From assembly GCA_002150995.1 (NCBI GenBank), contig MDHJ01000001.1, forward strand, positions 434,001-498,000: a stretch of DNA of 64,000 nucleotides. Reading direction: 5' to 3'. Origin of the DNA: Clavibacter michiganensis. GTDB lineage: Bacteria > Actinomycetota > Actinomycetes > Actinomycetales > Microbacteriaceae. Every line of letters starts with the position of its first letter. Position 1 is the first letter of the stretch. The notes beneath the pieces are model-generated. The model was not told the DNA's origin and did no database searches. It saw nothing but the letters and a program-made list of their open reading frames with translations. The translations under genes and the position numbers were made by a program. Shown here piece after piece: positions 46,635 through 55,679 of this stretch.

Positions 46635-47451
46635 CCCCGCGCGTGTCGGACGCCGACCGCCTGCTCATCGCCCTCGACATCGACGGCACGCTGCTCGGGA
46701 GGACGGCTCGCTCGACGAGTCGGTCGTCCGCGAGGTGCGTCGCGTGGAGGAGGCCGGGCACCTCGTCATGCCCTCCACCGGCCGCTCCGTCGCCGACACC
46801 CTGCCGATCGTGGAGCGCCTCGGGATCCACCCGCGCTACATGGTCTGCTCGAACGGCGCCATCGTGCTGGAGCGGGACGCGGACGCACCCACCGGGTACT
46901 CCCGCCGCATCGTCGAGACGTTCGACCCGTCCGACGTGCTCCAGCGGATCCGCCCGCACCTCGCGAGCGGCCGCTACGCCGTCGAGGACGAGGAGGGCGT
47001 GTACCTCTACTCGGGCGGCGACTTCCCGGACGGCGCGCTGGAGGCCAACGGCCGCCACGTCGAGTTCGAGGAGCTGCTGCACGTCGCCGCGACGCGGGTC
47101 GTCGTCATCTCGCCCGGCCACGACATGGAGGACTTCCAGGTCGTCGTGGAGCGCATGGGCCTCCACCGCGTGAGCTACTCCATCGGCTGGACGGCGTGGC
47201 TCGACATCGCCCCCGACGGCGTCAACAAGGCCACCGCCATGGAGCGCGTCCGCGAGCTGCACGGCATCGCCCGCTCGCACGTCGTCGCCATGGGCGACGG
47301 GCGCAACGACATCGAGATGCTCGAGTGGGCGGGGGAGCACGGGCGCGGCATCGCGATGGGCCAGGCGCCCGCCGAGGTCATCGCCGCCTCCTCCGAGGTC
47401 ACGGGTCCCATCACCGAGAACGGGGCGGCCGCGGTCCTCGCCCGGCTCTAG
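46631..47451 (+). pseudogene. HAD-family (Cof-type) phosphatase, one frameshift
   Basis: ATG 46631 overlaps serS and reads RLLIALDIDGTLLG (motif I, DxD). At the GGG at 46697-46699 the frame changes; one extra G gives EDGSLDESVVREVRRVEEAGHL, then STGRSVADTLPIVERLG (motif II), NGAIVL, the C2 cap and GVNKATAMERVRELHG and AMGDGRNDIEMLEWAG (motifs III/IV). Restored length about 274 residues, typical of Cof/YbiV sugar-phosphate or flavin phosphatases. Confidence 0.85.
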
Positions 47452-47689
47452 GCCGGGTCGAGCCGACCGGCCGGCCGCGCCGAGGCATCCGGCCCCGCTG
47501 CGGCGGAGGCCGCGCGTGCCCTGGCGCTCCCAGCTCCTCCCTGGGGACGGCCCAGCCGCCTCGGATGGCGCCCGTGCGAGAGTGGCACGTCCCGCGCGGT
47601 CACCCGGCCGCACCACCGCGGGCCGAGCCGGCCACCGGTAGGCTCCTCATCGATCGCACGTCGTCCGCCACGCGGGTGCGCGCGCATCG

Positions 47690-47774
47690 GGAGGGCTGTC
47701 CGAGCGGCCGATGGAGCCAGTCTTGAAAACTGGTGGGCAGAGATGTCTCGTGGGTTCGAATCCCACGCCCTCCG
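47690..47774 (+). tRNA. tRNA-Ser (anticodon UGA)
   Basis: Class II cloverleaf of 85 nt: acceptor GGAGGGC with GCCCTCC, anticodon stem CCAGT/ACTGG with loop CTTGAAA (TGA), long variable arm and GTGGGTTCGAATCCCAC T-arm. CCA is not encoded. TAGGCT near 47639 may be its -10. Confidence 0.95.
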
Positions 47775-47790
47775 CCCGGAGAGGACCCGC

Positions 47791-49053
47791 ATGAGCGACG
47801 GCCCCCTGCGCCCCCGTCGGAGGGCGACGCCCCCGGTCATCGCCCGGCACGGCCGCCTCCGCAGGCCGAGCGCGGCGCGCGCTCTCCTCCGCGGCGTCGC
47901 CATGGGTGTCGCGGTACTCCTCGTCAGCGGGGCGTCGGTGGCGGCCGTCGCGCTGTGGGACCTCGATCGGGCGGCGCAGGTCGGCACCGTCGACATCAGC
48001 GACGGCACCGCGCAGACCACGGTCGGCATCGGCGCCCTCGACGGCGGCTTCAACGTGCTGCTCGCCGGGTCCGACACGCGCCAGGGCCAGGGCGACGGGT
48101 ACGGGAGGACGGACGGCGCGCTCAACGACGTGAACATGGTGCTGCACGTCTCGGCCGACCACTCGCAGGCCACGGTCGTCAGCCTGCCCCGCGACATGGT
48201 CGTCCCCATCCCGTCGTGCGTCCGCGCCGACGGGTCCGGCATGGCGCCCGCGATGTCCGCCCAGCCGCTCAACACCGCCCTCTCCGACGGCGGCCTGCCG
48301 TGCGTCGCCAAGACCGTGGCGCAGTTCACCGGCCTCGACATCCCGTACGCCGCGCTCATCGAGTTCGACGGGGTCATCGAGATGTCGAACGCGGTCGGCG
48401 GCGTGCCCGTCTGCCTCGCGAGCCCCCTGAAGGACAAGCGCACCGACCTCGACCTGCCGGCGGGCGAGAGCACGCTGCAGGGCAAGGAGGCGCTGCAGTT
48501 CCTCCGCACGCGCCACGCGGTCGGCGACGGCAGCGACCTGGCGCGCATCAGCAACCAGCAGGTGTTCCTGTCGTCGCTCGTGCGCACCATGAAGCAGTCG
48601 AGCACGCTGTCAGATCCCACGCGCGTCTACGGCCTCGCGAAGGCGGCGGTCGACAACATGCAGCGCTCGACCTCGCTCGACTACCAGACCATGGCGTCGA
48701 TGGCGCTGGCGCTCAAGGACATCCCGCTCGACCAGGTCCGCTTCCTGCAGTACCCGGGGTCCACGGCGGGCACCGGCGTCTACGCCGGCAAGGTGCAGCC
48801 GCTGACGGCGGACGGGGACCAGCTGATGCGGCTCCTCGCGACGGATGCGCCCTTCGAGGTCCAGGCCGGCAACACGGGCCTCGGCGCGGTCGAGGAGCAG
48901 CCCGCGGCGTCCACCCCGACCCCGGCGCCGTCTCCCACCTCGCCCGCGGCAGGCGGTGCGTCCGATCCGGCGGCCTCGGCGCCGACGGTGCTGCCGGAGG
49001 CCATCACGGGCACCGACGCCGGCACGGTCACGTGCTCCAAGGCGTTCGGCTGA
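47791..49053 (+). CDS. LytR-CpsA-Psr (LCP) family protein
   Basis: 420 residues. A short cytoplasmic head, one membrane helix (ALLRGVAMGVAVLLVSGASVAAV), then the LCP domain: LLAGSDTRQ, GALNDVNMVLHVSADHS, VVSLPRDMVVPIP, LIEFDGVIEMSNAVGGV, and LQFLRTRHAVGDGSDLARISNQQVFL. LCP proteins link teichoic acids or other glycopolymers to peptidoglycan. Begins 16 bases after tRNA-Ser, with GGAGAGGA as ribosome-binding site. A Thr/Pro/Ala tail follows. Confidence 0.92.
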   Translation: MSDGPLRPRRRATPPVIARHGRLRRPSAARALLRGVAMGVAVLLVSGASVAAVALWDLDRAAQVGTVDISDGTAQTTVGIGALDGGFNVLLAGSDTRQGQGDGYGRTDGALNDVNMVLHVSADHSQATVVSLPRDMVVPIPSCVRADGSGMAPAMSAQPLNTALSDGGLPCVAKTVAQFTGLDIPYAALIEFDGVIEMSNAVGGVPVCLASPLKDKRTDLDLPAGESTLQGKEALQFLRTRHAVGDGSDLARISNQQVFLSSLVRTMKQSSTLSDPTRVYGLAKAAVDNMQRSTSLDYQTMASMALALKDIPLDQVRFLQYPGSTAGTGVYAGKVQPLTADGDQLMRLLATDAPFEVQAGNTGLGAVEEQPAASTPTPAPSPTSPAAGGASDPAASAPTVLPEAITGTDAGTVTCSKAFG

Positions 49054-49104
49054 TCCTCCGCATCGGGGCGCGGAGCTGGGGGCGAGGAGAGGGCGACGGG
49101 ACCC

Positions 49105-49125
49105 CGCTGCACACCCTATGCAGCG
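49105..49125 (+). terminator. Hairpin downstream of the LCP gene
   Basis: 7-bp stem CGCTGCA (49105-49111) with TGCAGCG (49119-49125), 52 bases after the stop. The remaining 49126-49420 bases show no gene. Confidence 0.45.
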
Positions 49126-49420
49126 AGGGCCCGTCTATCTCGTTCAGCTTTCGACCCGAATCCTCCGCCGGACGAGAATCTCGTTCTCGCCCACGGTGGG
49201 CTCGCGACGTCGTCGCGTGCGTGGGGTGAGCGGCGCCGGTTCGGGGGTTCCGGGCCGCGGCCACGTGGGCGAGCGGGACATCTCTGGGCTGACACAGCGA
49301 CACGCGCGAGGTAAGCCGGTCGGGTCCGGCACACGCGTCGAGACAGACACTACGTGTCCGTCGAATGGGGGACAACCGCGCCGCACCCCCCGTTCGGGCT
49401 CCGCGGTCCGCGGTCGGGGA

Positions 49421-49450
49421 TGACGAGGAGGCCGTCGCGTCCGGTACAGT
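49421..49450 (+). promoter_or_regulatory. Probable promoter of tRNA-Ser(GCU)
   Basis: TGACGA (49421-49426), 18-base spacer and TACAGT (49445-49450), with the tRNA starting 15 bases later. Spacing and -10 fit a housekeeping promoter. Confidence 0.5.
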
Positions 49451-49464
49451 GGACGGGTACGTCT

Positions 49465-49556
49465 GGAGACGTCGCATAGTTCGGCCTAGTGCACCACCCT
49501 GCTAAGGTGGAGTACCCGTATGGGTACCGTGGGTTCAAATCCCACCGTCTCCGCCA
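49465..49556 (+). tRNA. tRNA-Ser (anticodon GCU)
   Basis: Class II cloverleaf: acceptor GGAGACG with CGTCTCC, anticodon stem CCACC/GGTGG with loop CTGCTAA (GCT), a long variable arm (TACCCG...) and GTGGGTTCAAATCCCAC. Encoded CCA at 49554-49556. Confidence 0.95.
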
Positions 49557-49767
49557 CATCCACCGGGTCTTCCACCCGGGACCGCGTCGAGACCCTGTAT
49601 CGAGCGGGTACAGCGCCGAGTCGTCGCCTGACTGCCCGTGTGCTGCTCGCCGTCACACCTCCGAGGATCCCGCCACGGGTCGGACCGCCGCATGGTCCCT
49701 TGACGCCCACGCTCATGAGCACGCCGCCGGCGTCCCCCTGCGCCCGCGGCGGCCTAGCATCGCCATC

Positions 49768-50832
49768 ATGAGCGACACGTTTCCCGTTGCGCCGCGTCCC
49801 GCGGATCCCGAGCACGGCGCCGGCACCACCCTCGGCCTCATCGCCCGCGAGGCCAACGTCTCGATCGGCACCGTGAGCAAGGTGCTGAACGGGCGCAAGG
49901 GCATCTCGCCCGCCACCCGCGCGCGCGTCGAGGAGCTCATGGAGCGGCACGGCTACAGCCGGCGCGGCGCCGAGCGTCCCCACGGCGCGCTGATCGAGAT
50001 CGTGCTCGAGGTCGTCGACACGGGCTTCTCGGTCGATCTCCTGCGCGGGGTCTCGGCGGTGGCGCGCGAGCACCGGCTCAGCGTCATCGTGACCGAGCAG
50101 GGGCGCGACACCGCGCTCGACAGCGACTGGATGGCGGGCGTCATGCAGCGCCGGCCCATGGGCCTCGTCCTCGTGTTCTCCGACCTCGCGCCCGCGCAGA
50201 AGCGGCAGCTGCGCAGCCGCGGCATCCCGTTCGTGGTGGTGGACCCCGCCGGGTCGCCCGCGGCGGACGTGCCGGCGGTCGGGTCCACGAACTGGGAGGG
50301 CGGCCACGCGGCGGGGGAGCACCTCCTCGGCCTCGGGCACACGCGCATCGGCGCGATCAGCGGCCCCCCGCACCGCCTCTACTCCCGCGCGCGGATGTCG
50401 GGCTTCCGCTCCGCGCTGGAGGCCGCCGGGCCCCACGTGACGCTCGACGAGCGCGAGGGCGACTTCGGCCGCTCGGCCGGCTACCGCGCCGGCGGCGAGC
50501 TGCTGGACGCGCCGGAGCGGCCCACCGCGATCTTCGCCGGCAACGACGAGCAGGCCCTCGGGCTCTACGAGGCGGCGCGCGAGCGGGGGATCCGCATCCC
50601 GGCCGACCTCTCGGTGCTCGGCTACGACGACCTCCCGTTCGCGCGCATCGTCTCGCCCGCGCTGAGCACCGTGCGCCAGCCGGTGCGCGAGATGGCGGAG
50701 GCCGCCGCGCGCATGGTGCTGCGGATCCGCGAGGGCCGGAGCGACGAGCCGACGCGCCTCGACCTCGCGACGGCGCTCGTGGAGCGCGGCAGCACCGCGG
50801 TCCCGGCGGCCGGGGTGTCGGCGCGCGAGTGA
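49768..50832 (+). CDS. LacI-family transcriptional repressor
   Basis: 354 residues. N-terminal HTH TLGLIAREANVSIGTVSKVLNGRKGISPATRARVEEL (hinge YSRRG), then periplasmic-binding-protein fold (RGIPFVVVDPAGSPAADVPAVG, HLLGLGHTRIGAISGPP, GNDEQALGLYEAARERGIRIP, LSVLGYDDLPFARIVSPALSTV). ATG 49768 is seven bases after TAGCAT (49755-49760); the longer open frame upstream runs back through the tRNA. Probably controls the ThuA/Gfo-Idh operon downstream, where a LacI-type palindrome is found. Confidence 0.92.
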   Translation: MSDTFPVAPRPADPEHGAGTTLGLIAREANVSIGTVSKVLNGRKGISPATRARVEELMERHGYSRRGAERPHGALIEIVLEVVDTGFSVDLLRGVSAVAREHRLSVIVTEQGRDTALDSDWMAGVMQRRPMGLVLVFSDLAPAQKRQLRSRGIPFVVVDPAGSPAADVPAVGSTNWEGGHAAGEHLLGLGHTRIGAISGPPHRLYSRARMSGFRSALEAAGPHVTLDEREGDFGRSAGYRAGGELLDAPERPTAIFAGNDEQALGLYEAARERGIRIPADLSVLGYDDLPFARIVSPALSTVRQPVREMAEAAARMVLRIREGRSDEPTRLDLATALVERGSTAVPAAGVSARE

Positions 50833-50888
50833 AAGGTTTCGGATCGTCCGCGCCCTGCTTGCCCCGGCCGTCCGCCGGTGCGTAGCGT
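50830..50888 (+). promoter_or_regulatory. LacI-type operator and promoter of the ThuA operon
   Basis: TGAAAGGTTTCG (50830-50841) is a near-palindrome of the kind bound by LacI/CcpA proteins; its first base overlaps the lacI stop. A candidate promoter follows: TTGCCC (50859-50864), 18-base spacer, TAGCGT (50883-50888). Confidence 0.5.
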
Positions 50889-50937
50889 TCGAGGGGCGCA
50901 CGGCAGCCGACCGGTGGCGCTCGACGAAGGAGTCGCA

Positions 50938-51006
50938 GTGATGCAGATGCCCCGCACGTCCGTCAGTCCGCCCAGCGGCCAGCCCGAGCGGACGGTCCTC
51001 GCGTGA
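50938..51006 (+). CDS. Short leader ORF coupled to the ThuA gene
   Basis: GTG 50938 / ATG 50941 follows AAGGAG (50927-50932) and encodes MQMPRTSVSPPSGQPERTVL then Ala and stop, 21 codons. Its TGA overlaps the ThuA GTG start by GTGA. This is the best ribosome-binding site in the operon, and ThuA itself has none. It may be a leader peptide for translational coupling, or the scar of a deleted gene. Confidence 0.4.
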   Translation: MMQMPRTSVSPPSGQPERTVLA

Positions 51007-51701
51007 CCGCGGCGCGGAAGGCGCTCATCGTCCGCGGCGGCTGGGACGGCCACATGCCCGTGGAGACGACCGGGCTGTTCATCCCGTTCCTCGAGGAGAA
51101 CGGCTTCGACGTGCGCGTCGAGGAGGGATCGGCCGTCTACGCCGACGCCGACGCGATGGCCGAGACCGACCTCATCGTGCAGGCCAACACCATGACCACC
51201 ATCGAGCCGGAGGAGATGGCGGGCCTCCGCGCCGCCGTCATCGCGGGCACCGGCATGGCCGGCTGGCACGGCGGCATCGCCGACTCCTACCGGAACACCG
51301 CCGACTACCTGCACATGATCGGCGGCCAGTTCGCCCACCACGCGGGCAAGGACCCGGCGGAGCGCACCGGCGAGCAGTCCGACAACTACATCCCGTACAC
51401 GGTCGAGATGACGGAGCTCGGGCGCACGCACGAGATCACGCAGGGCATCGCCGACTTCGACCTCGTCACCGAGCAGTACTGGGTGCTGAGCGACGAGTAC
51501 AACGACGTGCTGGCCACCACCACGCAGACGGTCCGCCCCTGGGATCCGTGGCACCGGCCCGTGACGGCACCCGCCATCTGGACCCGCCAGTGGGGCGAGG
51601 GCCGCATCTTCGTCTCCGCCCCCGGCCACCGCATCGAGGTCGTCGAGGACCCGAACGTCCGCACCATCATCGAGAGGGGCCTCCTGTGGGCAGCACGCTG
51701 A
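51003..51701 (+). CDS. ThuA-domain protein (trehalose-utilisation family)
   Basis: 232 residues. ThuA fold with RKALIVRGGWDGHMPVETTGLF, ADADAMAETDLIVQANTMTTI, GTGMAGWHGGIADSYR (glutamine-amidotransferase-like nucleophile region), IGGQFAHHAGK, and WTRQWGEGRIFVSAPGHR. Members are found in sugar-catabolism operons; the biochemical role is not settled. GTG 51003 is coupled to the 21-codon leader ORF. Confidence 0.88.
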   Translation: MTAARKALIVRGGWDGHMPVETTGLFIPFLEENGFDVRVEEGSAVYADADAMAETDLIVQANTMTTIEPEEMAGLRAAVIAGTGMAGWHGGIADSYRNTADYLHMIGGQFAHHAGKDPAERTGEQSDNYIPYTVEMTELGRTHEITQGIADFDLVTEQYWVLSDEYNDVLATTTQTVRPWDPWHRPVTAPAIWTRQWGEGRIFVSAPGHRIEVVEDPNVRTIIERGLLWAAR

Positions 51702-52794
51702 AGCACGACGACGACGCCATGACCCTCGGGATCGTCGGCGTCGGGAAGATCAGCGAGCAGTACTTCGCCGCGTTCGAGTCCCTGCCGGGCGTCCGGCTCG
51801 TCGCGGTCGCCGACCTCGACCTCGACCGCGCCCGCGCGGTCGCCGAGGCGCAGGGCGTGGACGCGCTGAGCGTCGACGACCTCATCGCCGACCCGCGCAT
51901 CGACACGGTGCTGAACCTCACCATCCCCGCCGCGCACGCCGAGGTCGACCTGCGCGTGCTCGAGGCCGGCAAGCACGTGTACGGCGAGAAGCCGCTCGCG
52001 CTCAGCCCCGCCGAGGCCGAGCCGATCCTGCGCCTCGCGGAGGAGCGGGGCCTCCGGGTCGGATCCGCTCCCGACACCGTGCTGGGCACCGGGATCCAGA
52101 CGGCGCGCGCCGTGCTCGACGCGGGCACGATCGGGCGGCCCGTCGCGGCGAACGCCTTCTGGGGCGCGCCCGGCCACGAGCTCTGGCACCCCGCGCCGGC
52201 GTTCTACTACCAGCCGGGTGCCGGGCCGCTGTTCGACATGGGCCCGTACTACCTGACCGCGCTCGTGACGCTGCTCGGACCCGTCACGCGGGTGCAGGGC
52301 GCGTCGCTCCGGTCCGACCGCGTCCGGTCCGCCGCCTCCGATCCGGACTCCGCGAGATCCCCGTGACGGTCGACACGCACGTGAGCGCCGTGCTCACCCA
52401 CGCCTCGGGCGCGGTTTCCACCGTGACGATGAGCTTCGACGTCTGGGCGACGCGCATCCCGAACATCGAGGTGTACGGCACCGCGGGCACCCTCTCGGTG
52501 CCCGATCCCAACCACTTCTCGGGGACCGTGCAGGTCGCGACGTCCGCGGATCGCGAGTGGACCGACGTCGAGCCGAGCGCCGGCTTCGTCGACGCCGGCC
52601 GCGGATGCGGTCTGGCGGAGATGGCCGACGCCATCCGCCGCGGGGCACCGCACCGGGCGTCCGGCGAGCTCGCGTTCCACGTGCTGGAGGTGATGGACGC
52701 GATCCTCGACCCGTCGTCGACGGGGGAGATCCGGAGCACCGTGGAGCGCCCCGAGGCCGTGCCGCTGGGCCAGCCGGGCCGCTCCGGCGACTGA
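51686..52794 (+). pseudogene. Gfo/Idh/MocA-family oxidoreductase, one frameshift
   Basis: GTG 51686 (GAGAGGGG seven bases upstream) overlaps the ThuA gene. N-terminal LGIVGVGKISEQYFAAFESLP, TIPAAHAEVDLRVLEAGKHVYGEKPLALS (EKP motif), and DMGPYYLTALVTLLGP. At 52350-52351 the frame shifts; one extra C gives SREIPVTVDTHVSAVLTHASG and the substrate domain (PNIEVYGTAGTLSVPDPNHF) ending GQPGRSGD. Restored length about 370 residues. Probably a sugar dehydrogenase in the LacI-controlled operon. Confidence 0.8.
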
Positions 52795-52884
52795 TCCGGC
52801 CGGCGTGCGGGCGGATGGTGGGCAGCCTTCCACAATCCCGTCCGCCCGCCGTTCCCGGCACCCGCCGCGCACTACCCTGACGCC

Positions 52885-53247
52885 GTGACCCGCCACTTCT
52901 CGCAGTTCCTCTTCGTGCCGTACGGCGACGGGGAGGGGCTGCGCGCCGTGGACGCGCGTCCGGCCGACGAGCAGCTGCTCGCCTCCGCGCGCCGCGACGA
53001 GGAAGGGCCGGGCGGTGCTGTCGACGCCGCGGACGCCACCGACGCGGCCGTGTGGCCGACGCTCACGGCGGTCGAGTGGCCGCTCACGCACCGCCCCTTC
53101 GACGACGACGGGCCGGAGGTCGCGGACGGGCGCTTCGCCCCCGCCGACGAGGACCCGGACGCGGAGGCCGAGGAGGAGGCCGCGGCGCACGCGGCCCGGG
53201 CCGCGCTCCTCGCCGAGGTCTACGGCTGGCCCCACCGCGCGGTCTGA
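52885..53247 (+). CDS. Conserved hypothetical protein, acidic
   Basis: 120 residues: FSQFLFVPYGDGEGLRAVDARP at the start, an acidic Ala/Asp region, TAVEWPLTHRPFDDDGPEVA, and an Ala-rich helical end (AAHAARAALLAEVYGWPHRAV). TACCCT (52873-52878) ends six bases before GTG 52885. No family recognised; coding use is strong. Confidence 0.75.
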   Translation: MTRHFSQFLFVPYGDGEGLRAVDARPADEQLLASARRDEEGPGGAVDAADATDAAVWPTLTAVEWPLTHRPFDDDGPEVADGRFAPADEDPDAEAEEEAAAHAARAALLAEVYGWPHRAV

Positions 53248-53338
53248 GCGCTGCGGGGGCACGGCACGGGCGCGACGCCCGGGGAGGGCGCGCCGCGGGC
53301 CCGGCGGCGGGCGCTGCCCTCGGAGCGGTGGCGGGTTC

Positions 53339-54694
53339 CTACGCGCCCGCCAGCACCGCCCACGAGTGCGCCGGCAGGCGTCCCGCGCCGTCGAGGCCGC
53401 CCGCCTCGACGCGATCGGTGGATCCGGTGACCTCGACGGTCTCGTCGCCGAGGTTCAGCACGAGGCGGAGCGCGTCCGGCGAGCCGGGTGCGACGCCGCC
53501 CGCTGCGCCGGAGCCCGAGGACCGCAGCGTGACCGTGAGGGCGGTGTTGGTGAGCCCGGAGGTCGCGATCCCGGCGTCGACCAGCCAGGGGTGCCGGCGG
53601 CGGAGGCCGACGAGCTCCTGGTGCAGGCTCCGGATCCGCGCGGCGTCCGGGTCGTCGGGCAGCTCCTCCGGGGTGGCGGGGTAGGCGGGGCGCACGGCGT
53701 CGTCGCCGCCCGCGCGGTCCTCCTTCACGCCCGTGAGGCCGCGCTCGTCGCCCGCGTAGATCGACGGGATGCCGGGCAGCAGGAGCAGCAGGGCCACGGC
53801 GTGGCCGAGGTGCCGCGGATCCACGGCGGAGGCGATGCGGGTCACGTCGTGGTTGCCGACGAAGGTCTGCGGCGTGAACGACGGCAGCAGCTCGGCGTGC
53901 CGCGTGAGCGTCCAGTCGAGCTCGAAGAGGTTCCGCTCGGCGATCGAGTTCCGGATCGACTTCCACAGCTCGTAGGCGGTGATGGAGTCGACGGTCGACT
54001 CGGCGCGGTAGCCGGCGTAGTCGCCGTGGATCATCTCGCCGACGAACCACGCGTCGGGGTGCCGCTCGCGGACGCGCGGGAGGACGGCGGCCCAGAACGC
54101 GGCGGGCACGGCGTACGCCGCGTCGAGCCGCCAGCCGGAGATCCCGCGGTCGAGCCAGTGCACCATCACGTCGGCGACGTGCGCGCGCACGGCCTCGAAG
54201 TCGTGGTCGAGCGTGACGAGCGCCCTGTGGCCCTCGAAGCCGACGGGCTCCCCGGCCTCGTCCCACCGGAACCAGGACGCCGCCTCGGAGCCGGGACCGT
54301 CGGCGAGCGCCTGGACGAACCTGGGGTGGCTGCGGCCCACGTGGTTGAAGACCCCGTCGAGGAGGACGCGCACGCCGCGCGCGGACGCGTCGGCGAGGAG
54401 GGCGTCGAGGTCGGCGTCGTCGCCGAGCCGCGGGTCGAGCGCGAGGTGGTCGCGGGTGTCGTAGCCGTGCGTCTCCGAGTCGAAGACCGGGCCGAGCAGC
54501 AGGCCGTTGGCGCCGAGGTCGACGAGGTACGGGAGCCACGCGCGGATCCGGTCGAGGCGGTGCGCAGGCTCGGCCGCGGGGCCCGCAGGGGAGCCGCCGT
54601 CGGGGCCGGCGAGGTCGTCGCGGGTCTGCGGGGCGCCCGTGAAGCCGAGCGGGTAGACGTGCCACCAGACGACGTGATCGGTCCAGGATGCCAA
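53339..54694 (-). CDS. GH13 alpha-amylase family glycosidase
   Basis: 451 residues. Barrel motifs VYPLGF, VLLDGVFNHVG, GWRLDAAYAVPAAFW (nucleophile Asp), WFVGEMIHGDYA (acid/base Glu), TFVGNHDVTRIAS (transition-state Asp) and the C-terminal beta domain. No signal peptide, so it acts on intracellular alpha-glucans or maltodextrin/trehalose-like sugars. The start is TTG 54694 with GAGGAG about ten bases upstream. Confidence 0.9.
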   Translation of the reverse strand: MASWTDHVVWWHVYPLGFTGAPQTRDDLAGPDGGSPAGPAAEPAHRLDRIRAWLPYLVDLGANGLLLGPVFDSETHGYDTRDHLALDPRLGDDADLDALLADASARGVRVLLDGVFNHVGRSHPRFVQALADGPGSEAASWFRWDEAGEPVGFEGHRALVTLDHDFEAVRAHVADVMVHWLDRGISGWRLDAAYAVPAAFWAAVLPRVRERHPDAWFVGEMIHGDYAGYRAESTVDSITAYELWKSIRNSIAERNLFELDWTLTRHAELLPSFTPQTFVGNHDVTRIASAVDPRHLGHAVALLLLLPGIPSIYAGDERGLTGVKEDRAGGDDAVRPAYPATPEELPDDPDAARIRSLHQELVGLRRRHPWLVDAGIATSGLTNTALTVTLRSSGSGAAGGVAPGSPDALRLVLNLGDETVEVTGSTDRVEAGGLDGAGRLPAHSWAVLAGA

Positions 54695-54884
54695 GGCTCG
54701 CTCCTCGCGGTTCGGGTCGATCCAGCCTAATCAGCGGGTCGCGGGCCGGCCGCCGGTCGGGCTCCGCGGGACATCGGGCGGCCGTTGGCGGGCCCTGCGC
54801 CGCTCGGATTCGCGAGGCGGCCCGCGAGCATGTAGTCTGTCTCCCGGCCTGATCGTCGCTCGCGGTGATCATCGCCGCATGACT

Positions 54885-54957
54885 GCGCCCGTAGCTCAAC
54901 GGATAGAGCATCTGACTACGGATCAGAAGGTTGGGGGTTCGAATCCCTCCGGGCGCA
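54885..54957 (+). tRNA. tRNA-Arg (anticodon ACG)
   Basis: 73-nt cloverleaf: acceptor GCGCCCG with CGGGCGC, anticodon arm TCTGA-CTACGGA-TCAGA (ACG), T-arm GGGGGTTCGAATCCCTCC, discriminator A, no encoded CCA. A TAGTCT near 54834 may be its -10. The 3' half is the attachment site of the island that follows and is duplicated at 59473-59520. Confidence 0.95.
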
Positions 54958-54958
54958 C
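54911..54958. repeat. attL: 48-bp direct repeat, left copy
   Basis: Identical to 59473-59520. A second shared block of 18 bases (TCTGGTTGAGACAGAATG, 54959-54976) follows directly here but is 20 bases further away on the right side (59541-59558). Confidence 0.9.
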
Positions 54959-54975
54959 TCTGGTTGAGACAGAAT

Positions 54976-55009
54976 GAAACGGTCCGCGAAAGCGGGCCGT
55001 TTTCGTTTT
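54976..55009 (+). terminator. Terminator after tRNA-Arg, island side
   Basis: 11-bp stem with one G-T pair (about 54977-54987 with 54992-55002), GAAA loop, followed by TCGTTTTT. Similar but not identical to the terminator beyond attR. Confidence 0.8.
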
Positions 55010-55079
55010 TCTGGCGCTTCATCTGGGGTGGTCCTCTCTTGTTGGGTGGATCTGGTAGTGAAGACCCGATGGTGTCGGC

Positions 55080-55497
55080 TTGCCGATCGCGGTCGCGGCG
55101 AGGGCGCTGACAGCAACCGCGACAGCAACGCCCCGGTTCTCGTTTCACGGCGGCGCGAGCCGGAAGATCGGACTGCATCCGGTGGCCCGTGATGCGCTGC
55201 GGACGCTCGGGCAGGAGCTGCGTATCGCCCGCATCGCGAAGTGCTGGACGGCAGCCAGGCTGGCGGAAGCGGCGGGTGTCTCCGCGGCGACCGTGAGCAA
55301 GATCGAGAACGGGGAACCCGCAGTTGCGATCGGCAACGTCCTCAACGTTGCGGCCATCACCGGAGTACGGCTCTTCTCGCACGACGATCCCAGCGATATC
55401 GCCCTCCGTCGTCGCCGGGGGCGAGGACCTTATCGCGCTACTCCCGAAGCGCGTTCGCCCTGGGCTGCAAGAGGTCGAGGATGACCTTGACTTCTAG
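55080..55497 (+). pseudogene. XRE-family HTH regulator, frameshifted near its C-terminus
   Basis: Open from TTG 55080 (GTG 55182 is the alternative). Contains LRTLGQELRIARIAKCWTAARLAEAAGVSAATVSKIENGEPAVA, a standard XRE HTH of the HipB-antitoxin size. After RRRRG near 55418 the original frame ends at 55484, but the next frame gives the expected tail EDLIALLPKRVRPGLQEVED then DLDF, stop 55495-55497. This shift is +1 relative to the expected gene, unlike the -1 shifts elsewhere. No toxin gene is next to it. Confidence 0.65.
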
Positions 55498-55668
55498 CTG
55501 CGCCTCAAGGCAGAGGCCCACGCTCTCTGAGCGGTCGACTCTCGCCTAGAAGAAGTTGTAATCGATAGCGCCGGAGCCGATCAAGTCACGCCAAGTGGTC
55601 GAATAGCCTGTTTCTGAGGCCGCCGAAACCCCCTTAATGGGGTGAGCCACAAGCGAGCCCGGCACCAT
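55498..55668. other. Island intergenic region
   Basis: No gene seen. It ends with the promoter of the kinase gene. Confidence 0.5.
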
Positions 55669-55679
55669 ATGCTCGGCAA
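55669..55679 (+). promoter_or_regulatory. -10 element of the leaderless island kinase operon
   Basis: TATGCT (55669-55674) ends five bases before ATG 55680; no ribosome-binding site is present. The -35 is not clear. Confidence 0.55.

Noticed and set aside
49489-49767. N-terminal extension of the LacI gene back into tRNA-Ser
   Set aside because: It would translate tRNA sequence; the TAGCAT -10 and ATG 49768 give the normal LacI start.
54916-55128. Minus-strand ORF containing GGIRTPNLLIRS-like or ARRDSNPQPSDP sequence
   Set aside because: This is the well-known antisense reading of tRNA genes, here tRNA-Arg.
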